A stretch of 64,000 nt of DNA from Crossiella cryophila (lineage in GTDB: Bacteria > Actinomycetota > Actinomycetes > Mycobacteriales > Pseudonocardiaceae): positions 9,994,142-10,058,141 of the forward strand of contig NZ_JACHMH010000001.1 of NCBI RefSeq assembly GCF_014204915.1, written 5' to 3'. Position numbers and translations under genes: made by a program. Numbering within the stretch: position 1 is the stretch's first letter; each line of letters starts with the position of its first letter. Positions 53,734 to 62,255 of the stretch are shown here, one piece after another. The notes under the pieces are model-generated. The model searched no databases. It saw only the letters and a list, made by a program, of their open reading frames with translations, and was not told the DNA's origin.

Positions 53734-55121
53734 GTGGTGCCAGCCGAACTGCCCCGCCGCTCCTTCCTCCGCACCGCGGCCGCCGCGCCCCTGGCCGGAG
53801 CCACCGCCTCCGCGGCCATCGCGAGCCCGGCCGCCGCCGATCCCGCCGCCGACCTCGCCACCCCCGTTCCCGCGGCGAGCCCGGAGGCCGAGGGCTCCCC
53901 CTCCGCCCGCCGCCGGATCCGCTTCGGCGTCAACTACGTCCCCAGCAAGAACTGGTGGTTCAGCTGGGCGGACTGGGACCGCGCCTCGATCGCCCGCGAC
54001 CTGGACCGGATCGCCGCGCTGGGCATGGACCACATCCGGATCATGTGCGCTGGCCGGAACTGCAGCCCAACCCGCACTACGTCCGCGCCGAGCAACTCGA
54101 CCGGATCGCCGACCTGCTCGACCTGGCCGACCGCCACCGCCTGGACGTCGAGGTCACCGTGTTCAACGGCGCGGTCAGCGGCCTGCTGTTCATCCCGCCC
54201 TGGCTGATCGACAACAACACCGGCAAGGTCCGCGACTTCTTCACCGACCCACCGGCCCTGGCCGCCCAGCACCGCCTGCTGGAAGCCCTGGCCGCCCGCA
54301 TCGGCAGACACCGCCGCTTCCTGGGCTTCGACCTGTCCAACGAGGTCCACTGGGCAGGCATCCCGCTGGGCCTGAAACCCACCCCGGCCCAGGGCGACGC
54401 CTGGCACAACACCCTGTTCGCGACCTGCGAACGCCTGGCCCCCGGCAAACTGCACGTGTCCGGAATCGACCACTACCCCTGGCTCAACGACGCCTACTTC
54501 AGCCGGGACGGCCTGGCCACCAGCGGCACCGCCAGCGCCGTGCACACCTGGGCGGGCTGGACCAGGGTGATCCAGGACTTCGGCCCGCTGTCCACCCCGT
54601 CAGTGCACTACTCGGAGTACTTCATCGAGGTGATCAAGGCATTCCACCAGGATCCCCGCCGCCAGGTCTGGGTAGAGGAAACCGGCGTCTCGACCAAGTG
54701 GATGCCCGCGGAGCTGATCCCGGAGTGGACCGAACGCTCGATCAGATCCATGGCCACCAGCAGCGACCTGTTCGGCATCACCTGGTGGTGCTCCCACGAC
54801 CTGAACCCGGCCCTGTCCGGTTTCAACCCCCTCGAATACGACCTGGGCCTGCTCACCAACACCGGCGCCCGCAAACCCATCGCGGCCACCATGACCCGCC
54901 TGATCCGCGAGTACGACCACCAGCCCCCGACGCCACTGGAGCGCCCGGTGGCCCTGGTCCTCCCGGACAACCACATCCCCGGCCTGGACTTCCTCAAGGC
55001 CTTCGCCCGCCTGATCGACCGGGGCATCCGGCCGGCGGTGGTCAAGCAATCCCGCAGCACCGACCCGGCCTATCTGGCCGGCCGCCGCATCGAACGCCTG
55101 ATCCGCCCAGAGGAGGCATAG
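53734..55121 (+). pseudogene. Tat-exported GH5-like glycoside hydrolase, frameshifted
   Basis: The frame from the GTG at 53734 carries a twin-arginine signal (PRRSFLRTAAAAPLAG) and the barrel start RIRFGVNYVPSKNWWFSWADWD. It breaks near 54049, after the codons for IRIMC. The rest of the protein continues in another frame from WPELQPNPHYV to the stop at 55121. One missing base in TGCGCTGG explains this. Catalytic residues survive: acid/base E in FDLSNEVHW and nucleophile E in VWVEETGVSTKW. If repaired, the protein would be about 462 residues and act outside the cell on a polysaccharide. Either a real pseudogene or a sequencing error; intact codon use favours a recent event or an error. Confidence 0.8.
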
Positions 55122-55288
55122 CCCAGCCACCGGGCCCCTGCCTCAGCGCGCCACGGCGCAGCAGCACCGTCGCGACATGCCCAACTCGGCACCCCCGCCG
55201 CGCCCCGCCGCCAACCTCAGCGACCCCGGCCCGGCAGCGCCACTTCAGCGCCCAGGCTCAGCCGCCCGGCCGCGGCGATCCCGCGCCC

Positions 55289-55831
55289 TCAGTCCCCCTC
55301 GACCTCGATCCCCAACCCCGCCGCCGCCGACAGCCCCTCCAGAAACCCCATCGCCCGATCGGTCTTCGGATAGGCCCGCACCAGCTTCCAGAAATCCGCC
55401 CCGTGCCCCGGCACCAGCAGGTGCGCCAGCTCGTGCACCAGCACGTAGTCGAGCACCCACGACGGCACCTCGCGCAGTCGTTCGCTGACCCGGATCGTGG
55501 CGTCCCCCGGCGTGCAGGAGGCCCACCGGGTCCGCATCGGCGGCACCCAGCGCACGCTGCTGGGGCTCGCCCGGCCCGCGAAGTGCTTCGCGTTCAGCTC
55601 GGCACACCTGGCCAGCAAGATCTCGTCGGAGGATCGCGCGGGCGAACGCCGCCGCGTCTCACTGCGCTGGAGCTTGCGCAGCATCTCCTCGACCCAATGT
55701 TCTTCTTCTGCCCGGCTCATCCTCGCCGGAAGCAGGACAATGATCTTGTCCCCCTCCCGGTACGCGGTGACCGTGCGCCGACGCCGCCAGCTGCGGCGTA
55801 CCTCGACCTGCGCCTTCGCCACGAGGTTCAC
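55289..55831 (-). CDS. YgjP/SprT-like zinc metallopeptidase
   Basis: A 180-residue protein. The zinc motif HELAH lies in LDYVLVHELAHLLVPGHGADFWKLV (near residue 126), with the third histidine in GHGADFW. It is preceded by the family strand RTRWASCTPGDATIRVSERLREVPSWVL. The N-terminus VEVRRSWRRRRTVTAYREGDKIIVLLPARMS is the usual DUF45 beta part. A GTG at 55831 gives VNLVAKAQVEV; longer frames are not supported. The substrate is unknown. 167 bp separate it from the convergent glycosidase remnant. Confidence 0.9.
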   Translation of the reverse strand: MNLVAKAQVEVRRSWRRRRTVTAYREGDKIIVLLPARMSRAEEEHWVEEMLRKLQRSETRRRSPARSSDEILLARCAELNAKHFAGRASPSSVRWVPPMRTRWASCTPGDATIRVSERLREVPSWVLDYVLVHELAHLLVPGHGADFWKLVRAYPKTDRAMGFLEGLSAAAGLGIEVEGD

Positions 55832-56031
55832 CGTACGGCCAGCACCGACATTTTGGTCGCAACCATCCACAGGCGAGGTCGGGTGAAGCGGGCACACCGT
55901 GGCTGTGTCGCTCCGGCGGTTCGCAGAAACCACAGGTAGCGTGGCCGCGAGTCGCGAGCGAGGCGGGCGGGCCAAGCTCAGTCAACCCCGGTCGTGGGAG
56001 ATCGGGGCCACAACAGCCAAGGGAGGTCGCC

Positions 56032-56187
56032 GTGGCCGAGAGCTACAACGGCTACTGCGTGAAGTGCCGGGAGAAGCGGGACTTCGAGGGCCAGGTCGAA
56101 GAGAGCAACAACCGTCGGATGGCCAAGGGCACCTGTCCGGTGTGCGGCACCAAGATGACCAGGATTCTCGGCAAGGCAACTGTCTGA
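56032..56187 (+). CDS. Zinc-ribbon mini-protein (DUF5679-like)
   Basis: A 51-residue protein from a GTG with a GGGAGG site, beginning MAESYNGYCVKCREKRDFEG and ending KMTRILGKATV. Two C-x2-C pairs (YCVKC at residues 9-12 and CPVCG near 38-41) form a zinc ribbon. This short protein is conserved in actinobacteria and uncharacterised as far as I know. It is followed at once by a strong terminator, so it is a one-gene transcript. Confidence 0.85.
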   Translation: MAESYNGYCVKCREKRDFEGQVEESNNRRMAKGTCPVCGTKMTRILGKATV

Positions 56188-56227
56188 CCGAACAGACTGT
56201 CGCCATAACACGCGACACCACACGATT

Positions 56228-56258
56228 AGAGGGGCGGCTCACCACGAGCCGCCCCTCT
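56228..56258 (+). terminator. Strong intrinsic terminator
   Basis: AGAGGGGCGGCTC and GAGCCGCCCCTCT pair perfectly over 13 bp around ACCAC and run into TTTT, 40 bp after the zinc-ribbon stop. Confidence 0.9.
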
Positions 56259-56378
56259 TTTCGCGCCCTCTACCAGCCACAACGCCACCCCAACACCCCC
56301 ACCGCCGATCTGTGGATAACCCACCCCCCTGTGGATAGCTTTTTTCCACTTTCGCCCCCGCCCTGCGACCGTGGCCAC

Positions 56379-57464
56379 ATGACCGCAACCCTCCAGCCCA
56401 CCACCCCCACACCCCCCGCCACCAGCACCGACGACCCACTCACCCAGGTCAGGCCGCGCATCCTGCCCTGCCTGCCGGTGCTGCGCCGGGAGAACAACGC
56501 CGTCCAGCTCGGCCTGGATCGCCGGCACGGCGTACTGCTCGACCGCCTGTCCCCTGACCAGGTGAAAACCGTGCTGCGCCTGGATGGCGGGCACACCGTG
56601 GCCGATCTGCACGAGCTGGCCCCGCCCGAGCAGGTCGATCAGGTGCTGGACCTGCTGACCGAGGCCGGGCTGCTGGACCAGCCGGTCGGCCCCGGCGCGG
56701 GCGGGCGGCTGCGCAGCGACCGGGCCACCTGGGCCTTACGCACCGGCTCACCCCCGGAAACGCTGATCGCGCTGCGCGAGCACGCCGCGGTGCAGGTGCG
56801 TGGCCGCGGCAGGCTGGCCACCGCCATCGCCGGGCTGCTCGCCACCGCGGGCGTCGGGCACGTGCAGGTCGAGACCTCCGGCGCGGTCGACGTGGACGAT
56901 CTGGGCTGCGGATTCACCGAGACCGACATCGGACGGCCACGAGCGGAGGCCGCGCGGGCGCACCTGCTGCGCTGCGCGCCCTCGGTGCGCACCGAGGCGC
57001 TCGCCGGTCGCCGCCGACCGGACCTGGTGGTCCTCACCGACTGGCACGCCCCGGACGCGGAGCTGCTGGGCAGGCTGATGACCGACCGGGTGCCGCACCT
57101 GGCGGTGCGGGTCAGCGAGGGCGTCGGCTACGTCGGGCCGTTCGTCCGGGCCGGGCGCGGAGCCTGCCTGCAATGCGTTGAACTGCACCGGGGCACGGCC
57201 GATCCGCACTGGCCGCGGGTGTCCGCGCAGTTGCTGTGGCACAGCCCGCCGCCGGAGCTGAGCTGCGCGCAGGCCACCGCGGCACTGGCGGCCACCCAGG
57301 TGCTGCTCGCCCTGTCCTGGCCGGACAGCGGGCGGGTGCCGCCGCCGAGCTGGTCGGCGGTGCTGGAAATCGACCCGATCAACGCCTCCATGGGAAAGGA
57401 GGTGCTGACCCCGCATCCCGATTGCCCCTGTGGCGCAGGCTCACCCCATGCTGATTACATGTAG
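56379..57464 (+). CDS. ThiF/TOMM-cyclodehydratase-like protein (Rv3196 type)
   Basis: A 361-residue protein. After a Thr/Pro-rich N-terminus comes RPRILPCLPVLRRENNAVQLGLDRRHGVLLDRLSPDQVKTVLRLDGGHTVADL, a winged-helix leader-binding-like region. An E1-like fold follows (LATAIAGLLATAGVGHVQVETSGAVDVDDLGCGFTETDIGRPRAEA). Zinc ligands appear to be GACLQC near residue 265 and the terminal CPCGAG. TOMM cyclodehydratases bind precursor peptides this way, but no precursor peptide or YcaO is nearby, and the gene is a standard member of the whiB7 neighbourhood. ATG at 56379; an upstream GTG is possible. Confidence 0.82.
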   Translation: MTATLQPTTPTPPATSTDDPLTQVRPRILPCLPVLRRENNAVQLGLDRRHGVLLDRLSPDQVKTVLRLDGGHTVADLHELAPPEQVDQVLDLLTEAGLLDQPVGPGAGGRLRSDRATWALRTGSPPETLIALREHAAVQVRGRGRLATAIAGLLATAGVGHVQVETSGAVDVDDLGCGFTETDIGRPRAEAARAHLLRCAPSVRTEALAGRRRPDLVVLTDWHAPDAELLGRLMTDRVPHLAVRVSEGVGYVGPFVRAGRGACLQCVELHRGTADPHWPRVSAQLLWHSPPPELSCAQATAALAATQVLLALSWPDSGRVPPPSWSAVLEIDPINASMGKEVLTPHPDCPCGAGSPHADYM

Positions 57465-57541
57465 TCAGACAACTGGGTGGGCGGTCCCGATGTTGACCGG
57501 GTCTGTCCCGAATGCCGTCGAACTCGGGGGAGAATCGCTCG

Positions 57542-58858
57542 GTGACTGAGATCCCGCGCCGTGCCGTCGCTCGCACGGCCAAGCTCGCCAGCCTGCCGCT
57601 CGGCGTGGCGGGACGTGTCGCCGCCGGCTGGGGCAAGCGCCTGGTCGGGCGCAGCGCCGAGGAGATCAGCGCGGAGATGTCCGCCAAGACCGCTGAGCAG
57701 TTGTTCGCGGTGCTCGGGCAGCTCAAGGGCGGGGCGATGAAGTTCGGCCAGGCGCTGAGCGTGTTCGAGGCGGCCATTCCCGAGGAGATGGCCGCGCCGT
57801 ACCGCGAGGCGCTGACCAAGCTCCAGTCCGCCGCGCCCGCACTGCCTGCCAAGACGGTGCACCGGGTGCTGGCCGAACAGCTCGGCAGTGGCTGGGCCAA
57901 GCGGTTCACCGAGTTCTCCGACGAGCCTGCGGCCGCGGCCAGCATCGGACAGGTGCACCGCGCGGTGTGGCACGACGGGCGCGAGGTCGCGGTCAAGGTG
58001 CAGTACCCGGGCGCGGACGAGGCGTTGCTCGCCGACCTGCGCCAGCTCGAGCGCTTCAGCCGGTTGTTCCAGGCCGTGGTGCCGGGCATGGAGGTCAAGC
58101 CGCTGCTCACCGAGTTGCGGGAGCGGATGGTCGAGGAACTGGACTACCGCAACGAGGCCACCAACCAGCGCACCTTCGCCACCGCCTTCGCCGGGGACGA
58201 GCGGGTGCTCGTGCCCAGGGTGGTGGCCAGCGCGCCGCGGGTGATGGTCACCGAGTGGGTCACCGGCACCCCGCTGTCGGCGATCATCCGGGACGGCGAG
58301 CGCGAAGAACGGAACGAGGTCGGCGGGCGGCTGGCCGAGTTCCACTTCTCCGCACCGGCCCGCACCGGACTGCTGCACGCCGATCCGCACCCCGGCAACT
58401 TCCTGGTGCTGCCCGACGGCAGGCTGTGCGTGCTCGACTTCGGCGCCTGCGCGCAACTGCCGGACGGCCTGCCCGAGACCCTGGGCGTGGTCACCCGGCT
58501 CGCGCTGGAGGGCCGCTCCGACGACATGCTGGACCGGTTGCGCAGCGAGGGTTTCATCCGCCCGGACGCGGAACTCTCCGCCGAGGACGTGCTGGCCTAC
58601 CTCGGCCCGTTCGTCGAACCACTGCGCACCGAGCAGTTCCACTTCACCCGGTCCTGGTTGCAGGGCCAGGCCGAACGGATCGGCAACCTGCGCGGCCCTG
58701 ACTTCCGCACCGGCCGGTCGCTGAACCTGCCACCGCAGTACCTGCTGATCCACCGGGTGACCTTCGGCTCCATCGGCATCCTGTGCCAACTGGACGCGGA
58801 AACCTCCCTGCTGGACATCGTGACCCGCTGGCAACCCGGCTTCGCCGACGAGGACTGA
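57542..58858 (+). CDS. ABC1/UbiB-family atypical kinase
   Basis: A 438-residue kinase-like protein. The family motif K-x-G-Q appears in LKGGAMKFGQALSVFE (near residue 65). The alanine-rich nucleotide loop is AAAASIGQVHRAVW, the lysine AVKVQYPGADEALLADL, the catalytic loop HADPHPGNFLVLPDGRLCVLDFGACAQLP. UbiB/COQ8-type proteins bind ATP and support lipid or quinone metabolism. A GTG with a GGGGGAG site starts it. The M. tuberculosis homologue Rv3197 is reported to contribute to macrolide tolerance, and as here lies near whiB7. Confidence 0.92.
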   Translation: MTEIPRRAVARTAKLASLPLGVAGRVAAGWGKRLVGRSAEEISAEMSAKTAEQLFAVLGQLKGGAMKFGQALSVFEAAIPEEMAAPYREALTKLQSAAPALPAKTVHRVLAEQLGSGWAKRFTEFSDEPAAAASIGQVHRAVWHDGREVAVKVQYPGADEALLADLRQLERFSRLFQAVVPGMEVKPLLTELRERMVEELDYRNEATNQRTFATAFAGDERVLVPRVVASAPRVMVTEWVTGTPLSAIIRDGEREERNEVGGRLAEFHFSAPARTGLLHADPHPGNFLVLPDGRLCVLDFGACAQLPDGLPETLGVVTRLALEGRSDDMLDRLRSEGFIRPDAELSAEDVLAYLGPFVEPLRTEQFHFTRSWLQGQAERIGNLRGPDFRTGRSLNLPPQYLLIHRVTFGSIGILCQLDAETSLLDIVTRWQPGFADED

Positions 58859-59103
58859 GCACCACCACCGCGCGGGGCAGCACGGGTCGAGTCACCCGAG
58901 GAACGAAATCGGGCTGGCGCATGCGGAATCCGCCGGTGGACTGTGTCGGCGAGCGGCGATCCGCGATCCGCGTGCTTGGCGCAGGTCGCCTGGCGTGCGA
59001 GAGCGGTTACACGGGGGGCGCGCCTGGGTGGGGAAGCGTCGGCGCCGCTCGGCGCGGCGCGACTGCGCGGGGCCGGAGAGGGCGGCTGTCCGGAGTGGTG
59101 CTG
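58859..59103. other. Intergenic stretch with no recognised gene
   Basis: This region follows the ABC1 kinase stop and leads into the repeat array. Frames here lack motifs and ribosome sites. I see no hairpin with a U-run. Confidence 0.5.
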
Positions 59104-59400
59104 GCCGCCACGTCATGCCGGCTGCCGGGTTGAGCTGGCTGCCAAGTGGAGCTGGCCGTCGGGCTGGGCTGACTGCCAAGTGGAGCTGGCTGCCGGGTTC
59201 GGGCTGTGCCACGTCTGGCTGGCTGCCACGTCGGGCTGGCCGTGGGGCTGGGCTGACTGCCGGGCTGGGCTGACTGCCGGGTTGAGCTGGCCGCCACGTC
59301 GTGCCGGCTGCCGGGTTGAGCTGGCTGCCAAGTGGAGCTGGCCGTCGGGTTGAGCTGGCTGCCGCATCAAGCCGGCTGCCGGGTTGGGCTGTTCTGGGTG
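59104..59400. repeat. Degenerate 17-bp minisatellite
   Basis: About sixteen imperfect units based on GAGCTGGCTGCCAAGTG or GGGCTGACTGCCGGGTT follow one another with 16-19 bp spacing. The sub-block GAGCTGGCTGCCAAGTG plus GAGCTGGCCGTCGGG occurs twice, near 59132 and 59320, showing higher-order duplication. Unit length is not a multiple of three, so it is not coding. Confidence 0.8.
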
Positions 59401-59437
59401 GACTGGCTGGCCGAGGAGGGCTGGGCCCGGGGCAGGG

Positions 59438-59623
59438 TCACCAGTACTCGTCGGGCAGTTTGCCCTCGATGCCGCGCACGTGGGCGCGTGCGCAGTCGGG
59501 GCACAGCCAGCGGGTGCCGCGGGTGGTGCGTTCGGTTGACCAGGCGAGCAGCACAGCCGGATCGCTGTCCTGGTCGCGTTGGCTGCCGCAGCGGACGCAC
59601 ATCGGTGTGTCGGACTCACCCAT
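59438..59623 (-). CDS. Small zinc-ribbon protein
   Basis: A 61-residue protein, MGESDTPMCVRCGSQRDQDS, ending ALVRGIE-like: A-H-V-R-G-I-E-G-K-L-P-D-E-Y-W. C-V-R-C and C-P-D-C pairs make a zinc ribbon. The tail resembles short actinobacterial proteins I have seen without assigned function. It lies 16 bp after the LuxR response regulator on the same strand, so it may be co-transcribed. Confidence 0.8.
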   Translation of the reverse strand: MGESDTPMCVRCGSQRDQDSDPAVLLAWSTERTTRGTRWLCPDCARAHVRGIEGKLPDEYW

Positions 59624-59639
59624 GTGCTGACGCTAGCGC

Positions 59640-60377
59640 CTAGCTGATGATCGCGGCGTCGTGGGCGATGAGCGCGGCCTGCACCCGGTTGTCACAGCGG
59701 AGCTTGGTCAGCATGCGGCTGACGTGGGCCTTGATCGAGCTTTCGCTCAGGCACATCACCCTGGCGATCTTGGCGTTGGCCATGCCCTTGGCGACGTGCA
59801 CCAGGACCTCGCGTTCGCGTTTGGTCAGGGCGCGGACCCGGTGGGAGGCGCGGTCACGGCGGTCCGCCTCGGCGCCGGCCACGTGGTCGACCAGGCTGCG
59901 GGTGGCCGCCGGGGACAGGATGGCGTCCCCCGCCGCTACCACGCGGACCGCGTTGACCAGCTCTTCCGGCCTGCCGGTCTTGGGCAGGAAGCCGACCGCA
60001 CCAGCGCGCAGCGCGGGCAGCAGCAGGTCACCGGCGGCCGGGTTGGCCAGCATGACCACGCGGGTCAACGGAGAGTGACGGCGGATCACCCTGAGGGCGG
60101 CCAGCGCGTCCGTTCCGGGCATCACCGCGTCGAGCAGCAGCACCCGTGGCCGGTGCGTGCGCACCAGGTCCACGGCGCCGTGGCCGTCCTTGGCCTCGCC
60201 CACTACGACGATCTCGGCGGCGCGGTCCAGCACGCCGCGGACGCCGGTGCGGATGAGGATCTCGTCGTCGGCGATACCGACTGTGATCAAACCCATGCGG
60301 TCGGGACTGGGAACACTGGATCGCTCCGATGTGTGGTCTCGTCGAAGGACTGGCGCTGTTCTCGTCATCAGCGTCAT
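59640..60377 (-). CDS. NarL/LuxR-type response regulator (orphan)
   Basis: A 245-residue regulator. The receiver begins MGLITVGIADDEILIRTGVRGVLDRA, with phospho-aspartate in VLLLDAVMPGTDA and lysine in VGFLPKTGRPEEL. The HTH is ALTKREREVLVHVAKGMANAKIARVMCLSESSIKAHVSRMLTKLRCDNRVQAAL. The switch position reads MLANPA where a T/S is usual, so signalling may differ. No kinase gene is adjacent. ATG at 60377 has a GGGG site; ATG at 60296 would trim 27 residues. It is divergent from the terpene-cyclase-like gene with 191 bp between starts and may regulate it. Confidence 0.88.
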   Translation of the reverse strand: MTLMTRTAPVLRRDHTSERSSVPSPDRMGLITVGIADDEILIRTGVRGVLDRAAEIVVVGEAKDGHGAVDLVRTHRPRVLLLDAVMPGTDALAALRVIRRHSPLTRVVMLANPAAGDLLLPALRAGAVGFLPKTGRPEELVNAVRVVAAGDAILSPAATRSLVDHVAGAEADRRDRASHRVRALTKREREVLVHVAKGMANAKIARVMCLSESSIKAHVSRMLTKLRCDNRVQAALIAHDAAIIS

Positions 60378-60462
60378 CTCTGCACCCCAACAGATTTTTC
60401 GCACTGTGGATAGGTATCCCAACCAGATAGGTCGGATGGCTAAGTCTGACCTGGATCCTGAC

Positions 60463-60476
60463 TGACTGGCTAGTCA
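60463..60476. promoter_or_regulatory. Inverted repeat between the response regulator and the cyclase-like gene
   Basis: TGACT-GGCT-AGTCA lies within a longer imperfect repeat (ACTGACTGG...CCAGT) midway in the 191-bp divergent spacer. It could be the response regulator's site. Confidence 0.4.
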
Positions 60477-60568
60477 TCCAGTCGGCCGAGTCTGGCGAAC
60501 GTGCCGGAGCGGCGACGAGCAGTGGTTCACCCGCCGTTTGCCGAGCCGTTTACCGAGCGCACGCCTAT

Positions 60569-62164
60569 GTGACTGACCAGTATTCTAAGTATGCACCCGT
60601 TCAGGTTACCGAGGAGCGGCCGAACGGGCGTCCACCGCACTGGGCCGAACACGCGCCGCCCTGGCCGTTAGCTCATGAGTCGCTGGCGGAACGAACAGCC
60701 AACCTTGCCCAAAAGTGTCTGGCGGACAGAAACAGCGTCATGGAAATCTTCGCCGCTGTGTCGAGCCACCAGGACTGCCCAGAGCCGGCGATCCAGCGTC
60801 TGCTGGCTGAGCCCGCGATGCCGGAGCACACCACTTCCAGCGCGTTCCGCACGGTCGCCGCGCTCGACGACGGGCACCTGGACCCGCTCCAGACCGGCTG
60901 GTTACTGGACACCCAGCACCGCGACGGGTCCTGGGGCGGCGCGATCCCGTTCGCGCCGGACCGGTGCCTGAACACGCTGGCCGCGGTGGTCGCGCTGACC
61001 GAGGCCGACCTCGCCGACCCGGACGGCGGACCGGACGTCCTGCCCGCCACCCACGCCGGCGTCGCCTATCTGTGGAACGCGCTCTCCGGCGTCCGCGAGG
61101 ACGACCCGCGCCGCCCACCGAACTTCGCCACCCACCTGTCGATCCTGCTCCACCGGGCCCGCGAACTGAACCTGCCGCTGCCCTACCCCAACCTGACCGA
61201 CCTGGTCGCCACCCACTGCGAGAAACCCTTGGCGCCCAACGACTCCACCCTCTGCCTTGGCACGGTTGAGGAGTTGGAGGCGCTGTGGACGGCGCTGACG
61301 CTGGCCCGGTCGGGGGTGCCGGGCGAGCTGCTCCGGGCGTCGGTGGCGGCGCTGGGAATGCCGAGCGGGGACGGACTGGCGGACACGAGCACAGGGGCGA
61401 AGGCGAGGGTGGAGACAGGCGGGGATTCGGGCTCGGATGCGGCGGTGGCCGCGGTTGCCGACGCGGGCGCGGTTGCCGACGCGGGCGCGGGCGCTGTCGC
61501 GAGCGCGAGCGCGGAGGCTGTCGCGGGCGCGAGCGGGGGTGCTGAAGCCGATCGACTAGCGATCTTGCTGGCGTTGCGCGGGTATTGCGGGCTGCCGGTC
61601 GATCAGGACCTCATCGCCCGCCTGAACAGCAGTGATACCGATCCCATCCACCTGATCGGGGCGCTGGCCACCGATCCCGGACGGCATTCGGCCGCCCGGT
61701 CCGACGTGCTCGGGCAGCTTCGCGACCACCGCACCGAGAGCGCCTACTGGCAGCACCGCTGGCATCTCTCGCCCTATCACTCGACCTGGCTGGTACTGAC
61801 CGCGGCGGACGGGCTGGACGACGGGGTCCGGGAGGAGGCGGTGGACTGGCTGATGTCGACCCAGCGTGCCGACGGGTCCTGGGGTGTCGGCGGCGGGACG
61901 GTCGAGGAGACGGCCTACGCGGTGAGCAGTTTGCTGGCGATGGCGCCGGGGTCGCTGGTGATGCGGCAGGCGGTGGCCATGGGGATGGATCACCTGGAGG
62001 CGTGGCGGAACGAACCCTGGCCGGAGTTGTGGGTGGGGGCGGTGTTGTTCGCGCCGCGGCGGGTGGTGCGGGCGGCGGTGCTCGGGGCTCGGTATCGGTA
62101 CAGCCGGTGGTTGGCCGAGCAGGGGGCCGAGCACAGTTGCGAGGTGCTGCCCGCCGGGCAGTAG
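60569..62164 (+). CDS. Class II terpene-cyclase-like protein with altered DxDD motif
   Basis: A 531-residue protein. QW-type repeats QTGWLLDTQHRDGSWGG (near residue 108) and DWLMSTQRADGSWGVG (near 427), DRCLNTLAAVVAL and WHLSPYHSTWLVLTAAD match the alpha-barrel fold of class II diterpene cyclases. By eye the catalytic DxDD aligns with E-A-D-R at residues 326-329 in AEADRLAILLALRGY. It keeps only the middle aspartate, the proton donor in the family. Just before it is an Ala/Gly/Val/Asp low-complexity insert (about residues 272-324). No prenyl-diphosphate synthase or class I cyclase is nearby. GTG start, no clear ribosome site. It may be an unusual cyclase or an inactive relative. Confidence 0.75.
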   Translation: MTDQYSKYAPVQVTEERPNGRPPHWAEHAPPWPLAHESLAERTANLAQKCLADRNSVMEIFAAVSSHQDCPEPAIQRLLAEPAMPEHTTSSAFRTVAALDDGHLDPLQTGWLLDTQHRDGSWGGAIPFAPDRCLNTLAAVVALTEADLADPDGGPDVLPATHAGVAYLWNALSGVREDDPRRPPNFATHLSILLHRARELNLPLPYPNLTDLVATHCEKPLAPNDSTLCLGTVEELEALWTALTLARSGVPGELLRASVAALGMPSGDGLADTSTGAKARVETGGDSGSDAAVAAVADAGAVADAGAGAVASASAEAVAGASGGAEADRLAILLALRGYCGLPVDQDLIARLNSSDTDPIHLIGALATDPGRHSAARSDVLGQLRDHRTESAYWQHRWHLSPYHSTWLVLTAADGLDDGVREEAVDWLMSTQRADGSWGVGGGTVEETAYAVSSLLAMAPGSLVMRQAVAMGMDHLEAWRNEPWPELWVGAVLFAPRRVVRAAVLGARYRYSRWLAEQGAEHSCEVLPAGQ

Positions 62165-62193
62165 GCGCGGGTGGACTAGACCGGTTGAACGCC

Positions 62194-62226
62194 GACAGGC
62201 GTCGTTCACGGGGAACGACGCCTGTC
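62194..62226. terminator. Bidirectional terminator hairpin
   Basis: GACAGGCGTCGTTC and GAACGACGCCTGTC form a perfect 14-bp stem with a 5-base loop between the convergent cyclase-like gene and the whiB7-linked small gene. No U-run is present on either side. Confidence 0.7.
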
Positions 62227-62255
62227 AGGGTTGAAGGGGTGTCTGGGTTGTGGGC

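Noticed and set aside
53729..55939. A 736-codon + strand frame across the glycosidase and metallopeptidase
   Set aside because: It is the third frame of the frameshifted glycosidase and then antisense to the metallopeptidase; it is Pro/Arg-rich throughout.
59113..59619. A 168-codon Ala/Ser/Gln-rich frame through the minisatellite
   Set aside because: The repeat unit is about 17 bp and drifts in length, so the frame changes between units; the true small gene uses another frame at 59438-59623.
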